DNA of 64,000 bases, from the NCBI GenBank assembly GCA_958295735.1, contig OY282369.1:2580983-2644982 (forward strand). Reading direction: 5' to 3'. The stretch comes from an uncultured Candidatus Cenarchaeum sp. Lineage in GTDB: Archaea; Thermoproteota; Nitrososphaeria; Nitrososphaerales; Nitrosopumilaceae. Below the pieces are notes generated by a model. That model did not search any database. It was not told the origin of the DNA and saw nothing but the letters and a program-made list of their open reading frames with translations. Numbering within the stretch: position 1 is the stretch's first letter; every line of letters begins with the position of its first letter. This document shows, one piece after another, positions 1 to 9,214 of this stretch. Position numbers and translations under genes: made by a program.

Positions 1-1
1 G

Positions 2-634
2 GTGCTGGCGTACTTGCAGGATGGGAAGGCGGGGAGGGTGCACTTTGCGGTGTACGACTATGCTACCGACACGGCGGAGGTGCCGGGTAGCGACACTGAC
101 GCCATAAGGCTGGCCGCGTGCGAGAGGGGGACGCCGCTGCACCTGCCGATGGACGGCGACGAGCACAAGGAGTCGTTCAAGGAGCTCCTCCGGATAGACG
201 CGCTGGCCAGGCAGGCCATAGCCAACAGAGACCGCGACGGCGGCAGGACGCTGGCGGATCTGCAGAAAAGGAGGAACAAGCACGACAAGAACGTCTCGGA
301 TCTGGTGGGCGTGCTGGTGAACGCGGCGGTGGGGGGCGTGATAACGCACGAGGATGCGGAGGCCGCGCGCCTCATGCTGGAGTCCGAGCAGGCGAGATCG
401 TGGCCCTCCAAGCCCAAGGAGCTCTTGGCGGAGTACGGGGAGTCGGGGGACCCCAAGATGCTGGTGGCCGACATAAAGAAGTTCGCCAAGAGCATATGCT
501 ACGAGGAGAGGCCTGAACGGTCGGTAGTCCCAGACAGGGACGCAAAGCTCAAGCTGATCGGGGCCATGTTCGTGACGGGCGGGCCCGATCCCGGCAAGGG
601 CAAGCGCGGGCTGGACAGGCACCTAAGCAAGTAG
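2..634 (+). CDS. Hypothetical protein, 5' end cut by window edge
   Basis: An open frame runs from the first bases to a TAG at 632-634 (210 codons visible). The first GTG lies right at the window edge, so the true start is probably outside. The product is soluble, rich in charged residues and mostly helical in character, with a Lys/Arg-rich stretch near residues 85-95 and no signal peptide or membrane segment. I recognise no domain. Codon use is regular, with strong G/C third positions, which supports real coding. The function is unknown. Confidence 0.6.
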   Translation: MLAYLQDGKAGRVHFAVYDYATDTAEVPGSDTDAIRLAACERGTPLHLPMDGDEHKESFKELLRIDALARQAIANRDRDGGRTLADLQKRRNKHDKNVSDLVGVLVNAAVGGVITHEDAEAARLMLESEQARSWPSKPKELLAEYGESGDPKMLVADIKKFAKSICYEERPERSVVPDRDAKLKLIGAMFVTGGPDPGKGKRGLDRHLSK

Positions 635-956
635 TTCGTTCCTGGGGCCGCCGGGCGCCGCTTTTGCCCGAAGGCGCGCGCAGGACCGCCCGCGCGCCGC
701 GGCGATGCGCGACCTCCGGGGGGCGGGAACGGCCTGCGCGGGCGCGGGGTTCGCGCCCGTTTTCGGCGGACTGGAACCGGCCGGCACGGGGCGGGCGCGC
801 CGGCGCCCAACCGCCATCCGTGTGCCGCCTCGCCCCGGGAATGCGGGGCATAACGGCCGCGCGGGGACCGCGAGCAGGCGCTCCCCCAGCGCCGGGGGCC
901 CGCCCCCGTATTGCAAAAAAGCCGCGAAAAAACCGGCCTGAAAAACCACAGCGCGC
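635..956. other. GC-rich gap, no gene seen
   Basis: About 320 bases of very high GC between the partial gene and a small minus-strand ORF. All frames stay open only because stop codons are AT-rich. I see no promoter-like box, RNA gene or recognisable domain. Confidence 0.5.
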
Positions 957-1049
957 CTAGCGACTTTCCTTCTTTTCCTTTTCTTTTTCCTTCTCGGCCT
1001 GGATCTTGGCCATCTCCAACTCGCGGTTGGTGTGCTTGAACTTCTTCAT
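957..1049 (-). CDS. Small highly charged protein, 30 residues
   Basis: Starting at the ATG at 1049, the frame encodes a 30-residue Lys/Glu-rich protein that begins MKKFKHTNRELEMAK and ends in an alternating K/E tail, probably one amphipathic helix. A good TATA-like box (TTATAA within a run of A/T) lies at 1079-1088, about 30 bases upstream, as expected for a leaderless archaeal gene. Nothing in the protein suggests a function. The AT content is higher than in the flanks, which argues for constraint. The main doubt is its size. Confidence 0.45.
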   Translation of the reverse strand: MKKFKHTNRELEMAKIQAEKEKEKEKKESR

Positions 1050-1078
1050 CGTGTACCGGCGGCCCGCATTGGGTGGCG

Positions 1079-1088
1079 TTATAAAAAT
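1079..1088 (-). promoter_or_regulatory. TATA-like box for the 30-residue ORF
   Basis: An A/T-only decamer in an otherwise GC-rich context, about 30 bases upstream of the ATG at 1049 on the minus strand. Spacing fits an archaeal TATA box of a leaderless transcript. Confidence 0.45.
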
Positions 1089-1190
1089 CCGCCTGATTGC
1101 CAAATTGCGCCGTCTTGGAACAGGGGCGTGGAACGCCGGCGCGGGAATCCCTCCGCGCCCGCGGAAAGGCCGCGCCCGCCGCGGCACGGG

Positions 1191-1268
1191 GTCACGTACC
1201 CGCCAAGCACGGGCGCGAAAACTCCTCCGAACTAGATTCGCGCCCGGGGAGCGGGGGCTGCCGGCCTC
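1191..1268 (+). repeat. Dispersed structured repeat R1, copy a
   Basis: About 78 bases shared with copies at 26680-26760, 26781-26860 and, inverted, 5393-5460. Its core is a perfect 9-bp inverted repeat, GGGCGCGAA ... TTCGCGCCC, with a 17-base loop, followed by a conserved G-rich stretch. It ends about 22 bases before the TATA-like box of bioA. Confidence 0.6.
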
Positions 1269-1289
1269 TCCGCGCCCGCGGGGGCCGAG

Positions 1290-1296
1290 TTATAAG
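1290..1296 (+). promoter_or_regulatory. TATA-like box of bioA
   Basis: TTATAAG in a GC-rich context, 22-28 bases upstream of the ATG at 1318. It supports this ATG over earlier in-frame starts. Confidence 0.5.
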
Positions 1297-1317
1297 GCCG
1301 CCCGCGGCCCCGCCCGC

Positions 1318-2697
1318 ATGGCCGGCGCCGGAACGAGCCGCGTGTGGCACCCGAACACCCAGGCGGACGAGTGGGGCCGCTTCCCCGAGATTGTGCGCGG
1401 CGACGGCATGTACCTCGTGGAAAGGGGCGGCCGCCGCCTGCTGGACGGGGTCGCGTCGATGTGGTGCAACGTCTGGGGGCACTCGCGGCCCGAGCTCGTG
1501 CGGGCCATGCACGAGCAGGCAAAGGCGGTCCCCCACTCCCCGCTGTTCAACCTGACGCACGGCCCCGCGGAAGAGCTCGCGGGCAGGCTCGTGGGGATGG
1601 CGCCGGGGATGCACCGCGCCTTCTTCTCGGACGACGGCTCCACGGCGATGGAGGCGGCCGTCAAGATGGCTATACAGTACTGGGCCAACGGGGCGGAAGG
1701 CGGGGACGGGGCGCGGCGGAAGAAGATAGCGTGCCTGGAGGGCGGCTACCACGGGGACACCTTCGGGGCCATGTCGGTGGGGTACGTGCCGGAGTTCTTT
1801 TCCAGGTTCAGGGGCTCGCTGTTCCGCGCGATCCGGTTCCCCTCGCCGGGGGGCGCGGGGGACGGCAGCGCAATGGAGGAGGAGGCCGCGCAGCGCTGCC
1901 TCGGCGCCATGGAGGAGGGGCTCGCGGGGGACGATGCGGTGGCCGCGCTGGTGATGGAGAGCGGGGCGCAGGCGGCCGGCGGGGTCAGGATATACCCCCC
2001 CGGGTTCCAGCGCCGCGCGGCGCGGCTGTGCAGGGAGAGCGGCGCCCTGCTGGTGCTGGACGAGGTGGCCACGGGGCTGGGCAGGCTGGGCTCGATGGCC
2101 GAGTACGCGGCGCAGGGGGGGCCGCGCCCCGACATCGTCGCGTACGGCAAGATGCTGACGGGGGGCTGCCTGCCCATGGCCGCCACGCTGGCGAACAAGA
2201 GGGTGCACGGGGCCTTCGGGGGCCGGTTCGCCGACCGCAACCACCTGTTCCACGGCCACACGTACACGGGGAACCCGATGGCGGCCGCCGCCGCCTGCGA
2301 GAACCTGCGGCTGTACGGGAGCGAGGGGCTGCTGGGGAGGGTGCGCCGGTCGTCCGCTATTCTGGGGGGCCTGCTGGAGGGGGCGCGCTGGCCCGGGGGG
2401 GCCGAGGTGCGCCACAAGGGCCTGCTGGCGGGGGTGGAACTGGACGCGCCGGGGGGCGGGGCGTCGCTGAACAGGATCCTGTTCGAGGAGGGGCGGCGGC
2501 GCGGCGTGTACCTTCGCGCCCTGGGCAGCATCGTGATGCTGGTGCCCCCGCTGGCCATCGGGGAGGCCGACCTGCGGAGGCTGGTGGACGGGGCGTCGGG
2601 GGCGGCGCGGGCGGCGGCCGCGGCGCTGTCGGGGAAGGGCGCGGGGGCGCGGGGCGGGGGCCCCTCCCGCGGCGGGCCGCGCCGGCGCCGCGCCTAG
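1318..2697 (+). CDS. bioA: Adenosylmethionine-8-amino-7-oxononanoate aminotransferase (BioA)
   Basis: This PLP enzyme transfers an amino group from S-adenosylmethionine to 7-keto-8-aminopelargonate, giving diaminopelargonate in cytosolic biotin synthesis. The 459-residue product has the usual family length. Near the N-terminus it has the W-H-P-x-T-Q motif typical of BioA (residues 10-15), then a class-III aminotransferase core with LDEVATGLGRLG and the Schiff-base lysine in VAYGKMLTGG. The ATG at 1318 was chosen because a TATA-like box sits 22-28 bases upstream and the family motif starts at once; the frame extends further upstream only as GC-rich open sequence. No other bio gene is adjacent. 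The stop codon shares a palindromic CTAG with the convergent SWIM gene. Confidence 0.93.
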   Translation: MAGAGTSRVWHPNTQADEWGRFPEIVRGDGMYLVERGGRRLLDGVASMWCNVWGHSRPELVRAMHEQAKAVPHSPLFNLTHGPAEELAGRLVGMAPGMHRAFFSDDGSTAMEAAVKMAIQYWANGAEGGDGARRKKIACLEGGYHGDTFGAMSVGYVPEFFSRFRGSLFRAIRFPSPGGAGDGSAMEEEAAQRCLGAMEEGLAGDDAVAALVMESGAQAAGGVRIYPPGFQRRAARLCRESGALLVLDEVATGLGRLGSMAEYAAQGGPRPDIVAYGKMLTGGCLPMAATLANKRVHGAFGGRFADRNHLFHGHTYTGNPMAAAAACENLRLYGSEGLLGRVRRSSAILGGLLEGARWPGGAEVRHKGLLAGVELDAPGGGASLNRILFEEGRRRGVYLRALGSIVMLVPPLAIGEADLRRLVDGASGAARAAAAALSGKGAGARGGGPSRGGPRRRRA

Positions 2698-5147
2698 TCG
2701 GAGCATTCCGCGGGCGGGAGCCCCTCCAGGATCTTGACGGCCTCCACGTGGTAGCAGGTCGGCTCGGTCCCCTGGTAGTACGGCGAGTACAGGAACCCCA
2801 GGCAGTGGCACGACGATGCCGTGGTCTCGTACGCCCTTCCGGGAACGGACGACGGGACGACGTACGAGCCGTCGCCCCTCCGCCTTACGCGCGGATCGGC
2901 GGCGAGCCGCCTCGCCTTTCCCAGCACCCTCCGGCTCGCCAAGGCCCCGCCCGCCCTCGGCCGGCGGGCCTGGACGGTCCTGGCGGCGCGCGCCGGCACC
3001 CTCGGGATCGCCACGGCCCCGCCCGCCCCGGGCCGGCGCGCCGGGATGGAGCTGACGGCGCGCGCCGGGACGGAGCTGGCGGCGCGCGGCGGCCCCTTTT
3101 GCCGTATGACCTTAACGGACAAGGCGGCGCGCGGCGGCCCCTTTTGCCGTATGACCTTAACGGACAAGGCGGCGCGCGCCGGCGCCTTGGGCTTGCGGCC
3201 GGGGGAGGATCTGGCGGCGCGCGCCGGCGCCTTGGGCTTGCGGCCGGGGGAGGATCTGGCGGCGCGCGCCGGCGCCTTGGGCTTGCGGCCGGGGGAGGAT
3301 CTGGCGGCGCGCGGCGGCGCCTTTTGCCGTCTGACCTTAACGGACAAGGCGGCGCGCGCCGGCGCCTTGGGCTTGCGGCCGGGGGAGGATCTGGCGGCGC
3401 GCGGCGGCGCCTTTTGCCGCCGGACCGGGGAGGATCTGGCGGCGCGCGGCGGCGCCTTTTGCCGCCGGACCGGGGAGGATCTGGCGGCGCGCGGCGGCGC
3501 CTTTTGCCGCCGGACCGGGGAGGATCTGGCGGCGCGCGGCGGCGCCTTTTGCCGCCGTACAGGAGAGGATCTGGCGGCGCGCGGCGGCGCCTTTTGCCGC
3601 CGTACAGGAGAGGATCTGGCGGCGCGCGCCGGCGCCCTCGGCTTGCGGCTTGCGGACGGCCTGGCGGCGCGCGCCGGCGCCTTTTGCCGCCGTACGGGAG
3701 AGGATCTGGCGGCGCGCGCCGGCGCCTTGGGCTTGCGGCCGGGGGAGGATCTGGCGGCGCGCGCCGGCGCCTTGGGCTTGCGGCCGGGGGAGGATCTGGC
3801 GGCGCGCGCCGGCGCCCTCGGCTTGCGGCTTGCGGACGGCCTGGCGGCGCGCGGCGGCCCCTTTTGCCGCCGTACGGGAGAGGATCTGCCAGCGCGCGCC
3901 GGCGCCTTTTGCCGCCCGGCCGTCGGGGATCTGCCAGCGCGCGCCGGCGCCTTTTGCCGCCCGGCCGTCGGGGATCTGCCAGCGCGCGCCGGCGCCTTTT
4001 GCCGCCGTACGGGAGAGGATCTGGCGGCGCGCGCCGGCGCCTTTTGCCGCCCGGCCGTCGGGGATCTGCCAGCGCGCGCCGGCGCCTTTTGCCGCCCGGC
4101 CGTCGGGGATCTGCCAGCGCGCGCCGGCGCCTTTTGCCGCCCGGCCGTCGGGGATCTGCCAGCGCGCGGCGGCGCCTTTTGCCGCCCGGCCGTCGGGGAT
4201 CTGCCAGCGCGCGCCGGCGCCTTTTGCCGCCGTACGGGAGAGGATCTGGCGGCGCGCGCCGGCGCCTTTTGCCGCCGTACGGGAGAGGATCTGGCGGCGC
4301 GCGCCGGCGCCTTTTGCCGCCCGGCCGTCGGGGATCTGCCAGCGCGCGCCGGCGCCTTTTGCCGCCCGGCCGTCGGGGATCTGCCAGCGCGCGGCGGCGC
4401 CTTTTGCCGCCCGGCCGTCGGGGATCTGCCAGCGCGCGCCGGCGCCTTTTGCCGCCCGGCCGTCGGGGATCTGCCAGCGCGCGCCGGCGCCTTTTGCCGC
4501 CGTACGGGAGAGGATCTGGCGGCGCGCGCCGGCGCCTTTTGCCGCCGTACGGGAGAGGATCTGGCGGCGCGCGCCGGCGCCTTTTGCCGCCCGGCCGTCG
4601 GGGATCTGCCAGCGCGCGCCGGCGCCTTTTGCCGCCGTACGGGAGAGGATCTGCCAGCGCGCGGCGGCGCCTTTTGCCGCCGTACGGGAGAGGATCTGGC
4701 GGCGCGCGCCGGCGCCTTTTGCCGCCGTACGGGAGAGGATCTGGCGGCGCTCGCCGGCGCCTTTTGCCGCCGTACGGGAGAGGATCTGGCGGCGCGCGGC
4801 GGCGCCTTTTGCCGCCCGGCCGTCGGGGATCTGCCAGCGCTCGCCGGCGCCTTTTGCCGCCCGGCCGTCGGGGATCTGCCAGCGCGTGCCGGCGCCTTTT
4901 GCCGCCGTACGGGAGAGGATCTGGCGGCGCGCGGCGGCGCCTTTTGCCGCCCGGCCGTCGGGGATCTGCCAGCGCGTGCCGGCGCCTTTTGCCGCCCGGC
5001 CGTCGGGGATCTGCCAGCGCGCGCCGGCGCCTTTTGCCGCCGTACGGGAGAGGATCTGCCAGCGCTCGCCGGCGCCCCCGTGCCCGCAACCGGCCTGCCC
5101 GCCCTCGGCTTGCGGCGCGCGGAATTTGGCATGCCACCTGCCGCCAT
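2694..5147 (-). CDS. Basic tandem-repeat protein with C-terminal SWIM zinc finger
   Basis: The 817-residue product has three parts. A short Arg/Ala-rich N-terminus comes first. About 44 tandem 15-residue repeats follow, with variants such as KAPARAARSSPVRRQ, KAPARAGRSPTAGRQ and KAPARAARSSPGRKP. The C-terminal 65 residues form a SWIM zinc finger: GDGSYVVPSS, then C-x-C, then C-Y-H about 14 residues on. SWIM fingers bind DNA or proteins. The SP-x-R/K motifs in each repeat recall the minor-groove-binding SPKK motifs of histone H1 tails, so a DNA-compacting role is a reasonable inference. Because the unit is 45 bp and lacks stops, other frames are also open across the array. This frame was chosen for the SWIM domain and for the ATG at 5147, which has a TATA-like TTATTG 24-29 bases upstream. 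A decayed copy of the C-terminus lies at 7896-8300. Confidence 0.75.
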   Translation of the reverse strand: MAAGGMPNSARRKPRAGRPVAGTGAPASAGRSSPVRRQKAPARAGRSPTAGRQKAPARAGRSPTAGRQKAPPRAARSSPVRRQKAPARAGRSPTAGRQKAPASAGRSPTAGRQKAPPRAARSSPVRRQKAPASAARSSPVRRQKAPARAARSSPVRRQKAPPRAGRSSPVRRQKAPARAGRSPTAGRQKAPARAARSSPVRRQKAPARAARSSPVRRQKAPARAGRSPTAGRQKAPARAGRSPTAGRQKAPPRAGRSPTAGRQKAPARAGRSPTAGRQKAPARAARSSPVRRQKAPARAARSSPVRRQKAPARAGRSPTAGRQKAPPRAGRSPTAGRQKAPARAGRSPTAGRQKAPARAGRSPTAGRQKAPARAARSSPVRRQKAPARAGRSPTAGRQKAPARAGRSPTAGRQKAPARAGRSSPVRRQKGPPRAARPSASRKPRAPARAARSSPGRKPKAPARAARSSPGRKPKAPARAARSSPVRRQKAPARAARPSASRKPRAPARAARSSPVRRQKAPPRAARSSPVRRQKAPPRAARSSPVRRQKAPPRAARSSPVRRQKAPPRAARSSPVRRQKAPPRAARSSPGRKPKAPARAALSVKVRRQKAPPRAARSSPGRKPKAPARAARSSPGRKPKAPARAARSSPGRKPKAPARAALSVKVIRQKGPPRAALSVKVIRQKGPPRAASSVPARAVSSIPARRPGAGGAVAIPRVPARAARTVQARRPRAGGALASRRVLGKARRLAADPRVRRRGDGSYVVPSSVPGRAYETTASSCHCLGFLYSPYYQGTEPTCYHVEAVKILEGLPPAECSD
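3075..5083 (-). repeat. 45-bp tandem repeat array, about 44 copies
   Basis: A near-perfect 45-bp periodicity encodes the 15-residue basic repeats of the SWIM protein. At least five unit types are interspersed: units reading SSPVRRQ, SPTAGRQ, SSPGRKP, a LSVKV type and a PSASRKP type. The order of types suggests repeated expansion by slippage or unequal exchange. The oldest-looking, most varied units lie at the 3' (SWIM) end. Confidence 0.9.
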
Positions 5148-5170
5148 TGTCCCCCCGGCAGGATTCCGCA

Positions 5171-5177
5171 CAATAAG
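5171..5177 (-). promoter_or_regulatory. TATA-like box of the SWIM repeat gene
   Basis: TTATTG on the minus strand within the only AT-rich patch of the area, 24-29 bases before the ATG at 5147. It fits a leaderless start. Confidence 0.4.
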
Positions 5178-6960
5178 GGTTTTGACCGCCCGAACGCGCG
5201 CGCTTGCCCCTCCCCCGCCGCGCCTCGGGCGCTCCGGCGGGCACGCGCGCCGCGCGATCCCGGCCGGACGGCGGGATCCCCCGGCGGTGCCGGCACGGCG
5301 GGTTCGCGCCGCCGGCACGGCGGAACCGGGGACGGCGCTGCGGCGCGAGGAACCGGCGCGGCGGGGGAGGGGCGGGCGCCCCCGCGAACGCGCGAGGTCG
5401 GCGACCCCCGCGCCGCGGGCGCGAATCCCGCGAAGTCGTTTTCGCGCCCGCGGCTGGCCGGCGCGCGACCCCGCGCGCCCGGACCCTGCCGGCCCGGAAC
5501 CGGTTCCGCCGGGGGATCGCGCGGGACGGGGGAAAAAGGCGCCCGGCCGCGGCGGGGCCGGATCCCGGCAGGGCGGCTCGGGCGATCGGGTGATGGAAAA
5601 AGGCGGCGGGGGGCGGGGAGGGCGCCTCGTGGGCGAACGCCGCGTTGATCGCGTCGAACTTGGCGGAAAAAGGCGGCGGGGGGCGGGGCGCGGCGCCGCC
5701 CGCGGGGTCCCGGGACCGCGCGGCGCGCGGCGGCCCCCGCCGGGCGGGGCGCGGCGCCGCGCCGCCCGCGGCGCGGGAAGGGGGCCGTCCCGCATGGTGC
5801 CGCCGGGAGCCGTGGGCGGGAACGGATCCGCCGCGGGCCCGCCCGTTCCGCCGCCGCGCGCGGGCCCCGCGCCCCCGGACGGCGGGCGGCCGCTCCGGCG
5901 CCCCCCGGCGGGATCCGCCGTCCACGGAGGCGCCGCGCGGGGCGCGGCCCCGGAGGCGCCGGGACGGGCCGCGGGGAACCGCCGCGGGCCCGCCCCGCCC
6001 CGGCGCGGCCGGGCGCGGGAGGCGCGCCCCCGGCGGCGCGGCCGGGCGCGGGAGGGCGGGGATCGGCCGGCCCTGCGCTGACAATGCTGCGCGGGCCTTT
6101 TATGCCGCCCCGCCGCCGGCCTGCGCGGTGGGCGAAAAAACCGGGGCCGCGCTGCCCGCAGCCCCGATCGCCGCCGCGATCGCGCCCGCCGGGCGGGCGC
6201 GCGCGGCAGGGATGTGGGACGGCGATCCGGCCGGCGCGAAAACGGCGCGGGAATTCGAGGAAGGGGCGGGGGAATGGCCCGAGCGCGATGCGGGGGACGG
6301 GAAATCCCCGGAGCGGGAGGCCGGCGGGCCCGGCGCGGGGCGCGGCGCGCCGTTCGGGGCAGCGGCGGGGGGGATCCGCGCCGGCGCGGGCGCGCGCGGC
6401 CCCGCCGGGGGCGAAAGGGCGAAGATCGCGCGCGGGGGGGCTCCCGGCGCCCCGGATGCCGGCCGCCCCGGGGCCGCCGGCATTCCCGCGGCCGGGGCGG
6501 CACGCCCGGCCGCGGCCGATCCGGACCGCGGGCGGGCCGGGACGGGCGCGGGCGGCGGGACCCGCGCCGGGCGCGGATTCAACGGCGGCGGCGGCCCGCA
6601 TCCGGTTCCCGCCTGGCTCGATGCGGGAACCCGCGAAAAGGCGCGCCGCTCGTCCTTTCGCGGCGGGGATCGCCCGGCTGCCGGCGCATTCCGCGGCGGG
6701 CCGGGGCGGGCCCCGCGCGGCGGGGCGCGCGGCGGGCTGCCCGCCGCGAGGGGCGGCGGCCGGGCGAAGTTCCGCGATGCGCGGGGCCCCGCCGCCGGCC
6801 GCGCCGGCCGCGCGGGCGGCCCCCCGCGCCGCGAGACCGCGGCAAAAACGCGGGTTCCTGGCCGGGCGGCGCGCGCGGGCAGCGCGCGGGACCGCGCGGC
6901 GGGCGCGCCGGGCGCCGGCGGATCCGCGCCGGGGGGCGGGGCGCCGCGCCCCTTCTCGCC
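5178..6960. other. Extremely GC-rich tract without a recognisable gene
   Basis: About 1.8 kb of mainly G/C sequence in which nearly all frames are open. No frame gives a plausible protein; translations are Arg/Ala/Gly/Pro low complexity. The left 200 bases are homologous to 9215-9400 and contain repeat R1d. I read it as decayed, duplicated DNA. Confidence 0.5.
5393..5460 (-). repeat. Dispersed structured repeat R1, copy d (inverted)
   Basis: Read on the minus strand it contains a perfect 9-bp stem, GGGCGCGAA ... TTCGCGCCC, with a 15-base loop. The downstream G-rich tail and GCCGACCTC box match copies a, b and c. It lies about 250 bases upstream of the SWIM gene start. Confidence 0.55.
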
Positions 6961-7899
6961 ATGAAGCGCGCGCGGATGCTGCTGTACGCGCTGCTCCCGC
7001 TCCACGGCATCCTGACGGCAGCCAAGTCGTACAGCCTGCTGGTGCCGCTGGACGACGCGCTGCTCCCGCTCCACGGCATCCTGGCGGCAGCCCTGCCGGG
7101 CCCCGTTCCGGATCTGCGCGCGCATTACGACGCGCTGTTTTTCCATCCCAACGCCCTGGCGATCCTGTACGGGCTGGTGCTGATCGACATGCTCCGCCCC
7201 GAGACGCACGTCCGGTTCCTCATAGCCGTCGCGGTCAACGTCGCGTTCTGGCTGCCGATCGCGCACGCGGCGGGCTGGCTGCTCGACCTGCCGGGCCGCA
7301 GGAGGCGGCGCGGGCGGGGGGCCGCGGCCCCGCGGCGGCCGCCGCCCGGAAGCCCCGCGGCCGGGACCGTTCCCGGCGGCGCGGCGGGGGCGCGCGGCGG
7401 GCCCGGGTCCCGCGGCGGGGAAAAAGATCCGGGCGAAAGGCCCGCCCGCCCCGCGGGCCGATCGGCCAGCCGCCCGCCCCGGGGCCGGGGAACGGATCGG
7501 CCCGGAGCGCGGGCCCGCGGCCCCGGAGGCGGGCACGCGGCGCGGGGGGGGGGGGGAGGGGCCGCTCCCCGGCGCGGCCGCGCGCGGCGGGATGCCGGCG
7601 GGGGGCTGCCCGCCCGCGGGCCGGCGGCCGCGCGGGGCGTTCGGGGGCCGGTCCGCCTGCCGCGATCGCCCGTTCCGCGGCCGCGCGCGCGGGGAACCGC
7701 CGCCGGCCGCCCGCGGCGCCGGGGGGCCTGCCGGAGGGGGCGCGCCGGCGGGGGAGAGGGGGGCCGGACGCGCCCCGGGACGGGCGGGGGAAGGGAATCC
7801 CGCCTGGCGGGAATGCCCGAGGGGCGCCCGCGCCCCCCGGCAGCGCGGCGATGCCGGCGCCCCCGCCGGCCGTTCCCGGGGCCGGCGCGGGGGCGCTAG
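6961..7899 (+). CDS. Putative small membrane protein with low-complexity C-terminal run-on
   Basis: From the ATG at 6961 the first 110 residues look like a genuine integral membrane protein: three or four hydrophobic segments, the last being FLIAVAVNVAFWLPIAHAAG. A short direct repeat (LLPLHGIL) is encoded twice, 70 bases apart. After about residue 115 the frame becomes Arg/Gly/Pro/Ala low complexity until the stop near 7897. The original stop may have been lost in the GC-rich drift of this area, giving an abnormal tail. I see no TATA box upstream and no family I can name. Confidence 0.4.
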   Translation: MKRARMLLYALLPLHGILTAAKSYSLLVPLDDALLPLHGILAAALPGPVPDLRAHYDALFFHPNALAILYGLVLIDMLRPETHVRFLIAVAVNVAFWLPIAHAAGWLLDLPGRRRRRGRGAAAPRRPPPGSPAAGTVPGGAAGARGGPGSRGGEKDPGERPARPAGRSASRPPRGRGTDRPGARARGPGGGHAARGGGGGAAPRRGRARRDAGGGLPARGPAAARGVRGPVRLPRSPVPRPRARGTAAGRPRRRGACRRGRAGGGEGGRTRPGTGGGRESRLAGMPEGRPRPPAARRCRRPRRPFPGPARGR

Positions 7900-8300
7900 C
7901 CGGAGCTTTCCGCGGGCGGGAGCCCCTCCGGGATCCTGACGGCCTCCGCGCGGCAGCAGGTCGGCTCGTCCCGGGGGAGTGCCGCGATTGCGTCCTGAAC
8001 CCCGTGCAGCGGCACGACGATGCCGCGGCCGCGCGCGCCATTCCGGGAACGGACGGCGGGACGGCGCACGAGCCGCCGCCCCTCCGCCCTGCCCGCGGAT
8101 CGGCGGCGAGCCGCCCCGCCTTTCCCAGCACCCTCCGGCTCGCCGCGGCCCCGCCCGCCCCGGGGTCCGCCGCGGCCCCGCCGGCCCCGGGCTTGCGGGC
8201 CCGGACGGACGCGGCGGCGCGCGCCGGCGCATTTTGCCCGCGGCCCGCCGGGGATCCGGCTGCGCGCGCCGGCGCCCGCGTGCCAGTGCGTCCCGGATGT
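7896..8300 (-). pseudogene. Decayed copy of the SWIM repeat gene 3' end
   Basis: On the minus strand the last 40 codons read ...PTCCRAEAVRIPEGLPPAE, closely matching the intact PTCYHVEAVKILEGLPPAE of the SWIM protein. The preceding part (SCAVPPSVPGMA, then CRC) continues the match in another frame, so at least one frameshift separates the halves. The final zinc ligand His is replaced by Arg. Only about two or three 45-bp units precede it. The sequence appears more GC-rich than the intact gene. It is not expected to make a functional SWIM finger. Confidence 0.75.
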
Positions 8301-9214
8301 GGATTTTGGGCGCGGGCCCGCGCCGCCCGCGGCAAACGCGGCAGACGAGCCCACCGCGCGGCAGTCCCCGGCCGGCGCGCCCGGCGGATGCCGGCTCCGC
8401 CGCCGCGGCAGGCGGGGGCGCCGCGCGGGAGCAGGATCGGCTTTTGCGCGGGGCGGCGGGGCGCGGGGCGCGCCACAAAAAAAACGGGGGCGCGGCGGGC
8501 CGCGCGCGGGAAGGAGCGCGGCCGGCGGGGAGGCCCCGCGGCCGGCGCATCCCGAATCCTGACGGCCTGGCGGGCTCCGGATCCCCGGGCGCCGCCCGGC
8601 GCCGCCCGCCCCCGCCCGCGGCGAACGATCCCGGGGCCCCCGCGATGCCCCCGGCGGACGGGCCCGCGGCCGGCTTTCTCCGGCCGCCGCGATCCGCCGC
8701 GCCGGCGGCGAACCCGGCGATCCCCCGCGGGTCGTACGCGGGGAGCGGCGCGGACAAGGGCGGCAGCCGCAGGGCGATCGAGTTGCCGGTTGCGGTTCCC
8801 GCGATGCCCTTGGCCGTCTTGATCCCCGCCCCTGTCCCCCGCCGCGGCAAACGCGACGAGGGAATGGATTGTCCGACAACCCGCGGCCGGCGCGCCCCGC
8901 GGATGCCTGCTTCGCGGCCGCGGCGAGCCGGGCCGCCGGGCGGCGGGGCGCGAACGCCGGCGGCGCCGCGGAAAACGGGCCCCGGGGCGCGGGGGACCGC
9001 GCGCGCCCGCGCGCGGACGGGGGCGGGGGCGGCCGGCGGGGTGCCGCGGCCGGCGCGCCGGGCAGCCGGACGGCTTGGCGGCATCATCGCGGCCGGGCAG
9101 GACGGGACCGTCAAGCCGCGGCCAGCGCGCCGGGCAGCCGGACGGCCCGACGGGCTCCAGTTCCCCCGCGCGGAACACCCCGCGCACGGACTCCGCGCGC
9201 ACTTGCCCCCCCTC

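Noticed and set aside
3075-5083. The other frames that stay open over the 45-bp array (for example Arg/Ala/Leu-rich plus-strand translations over 2 kb)
   Set aside because: They are open only because the unit is a multiple of three and free of stops. They lack a supported start and do not join a recognisable domain, whereas the chosen minus frame ends in a SWIM finger.
3075-5083. A CRISPR array
   Set aside because: The repeats are contiguous without spacers, the period is 45 bp throughout, and they translate in frame into one protein.
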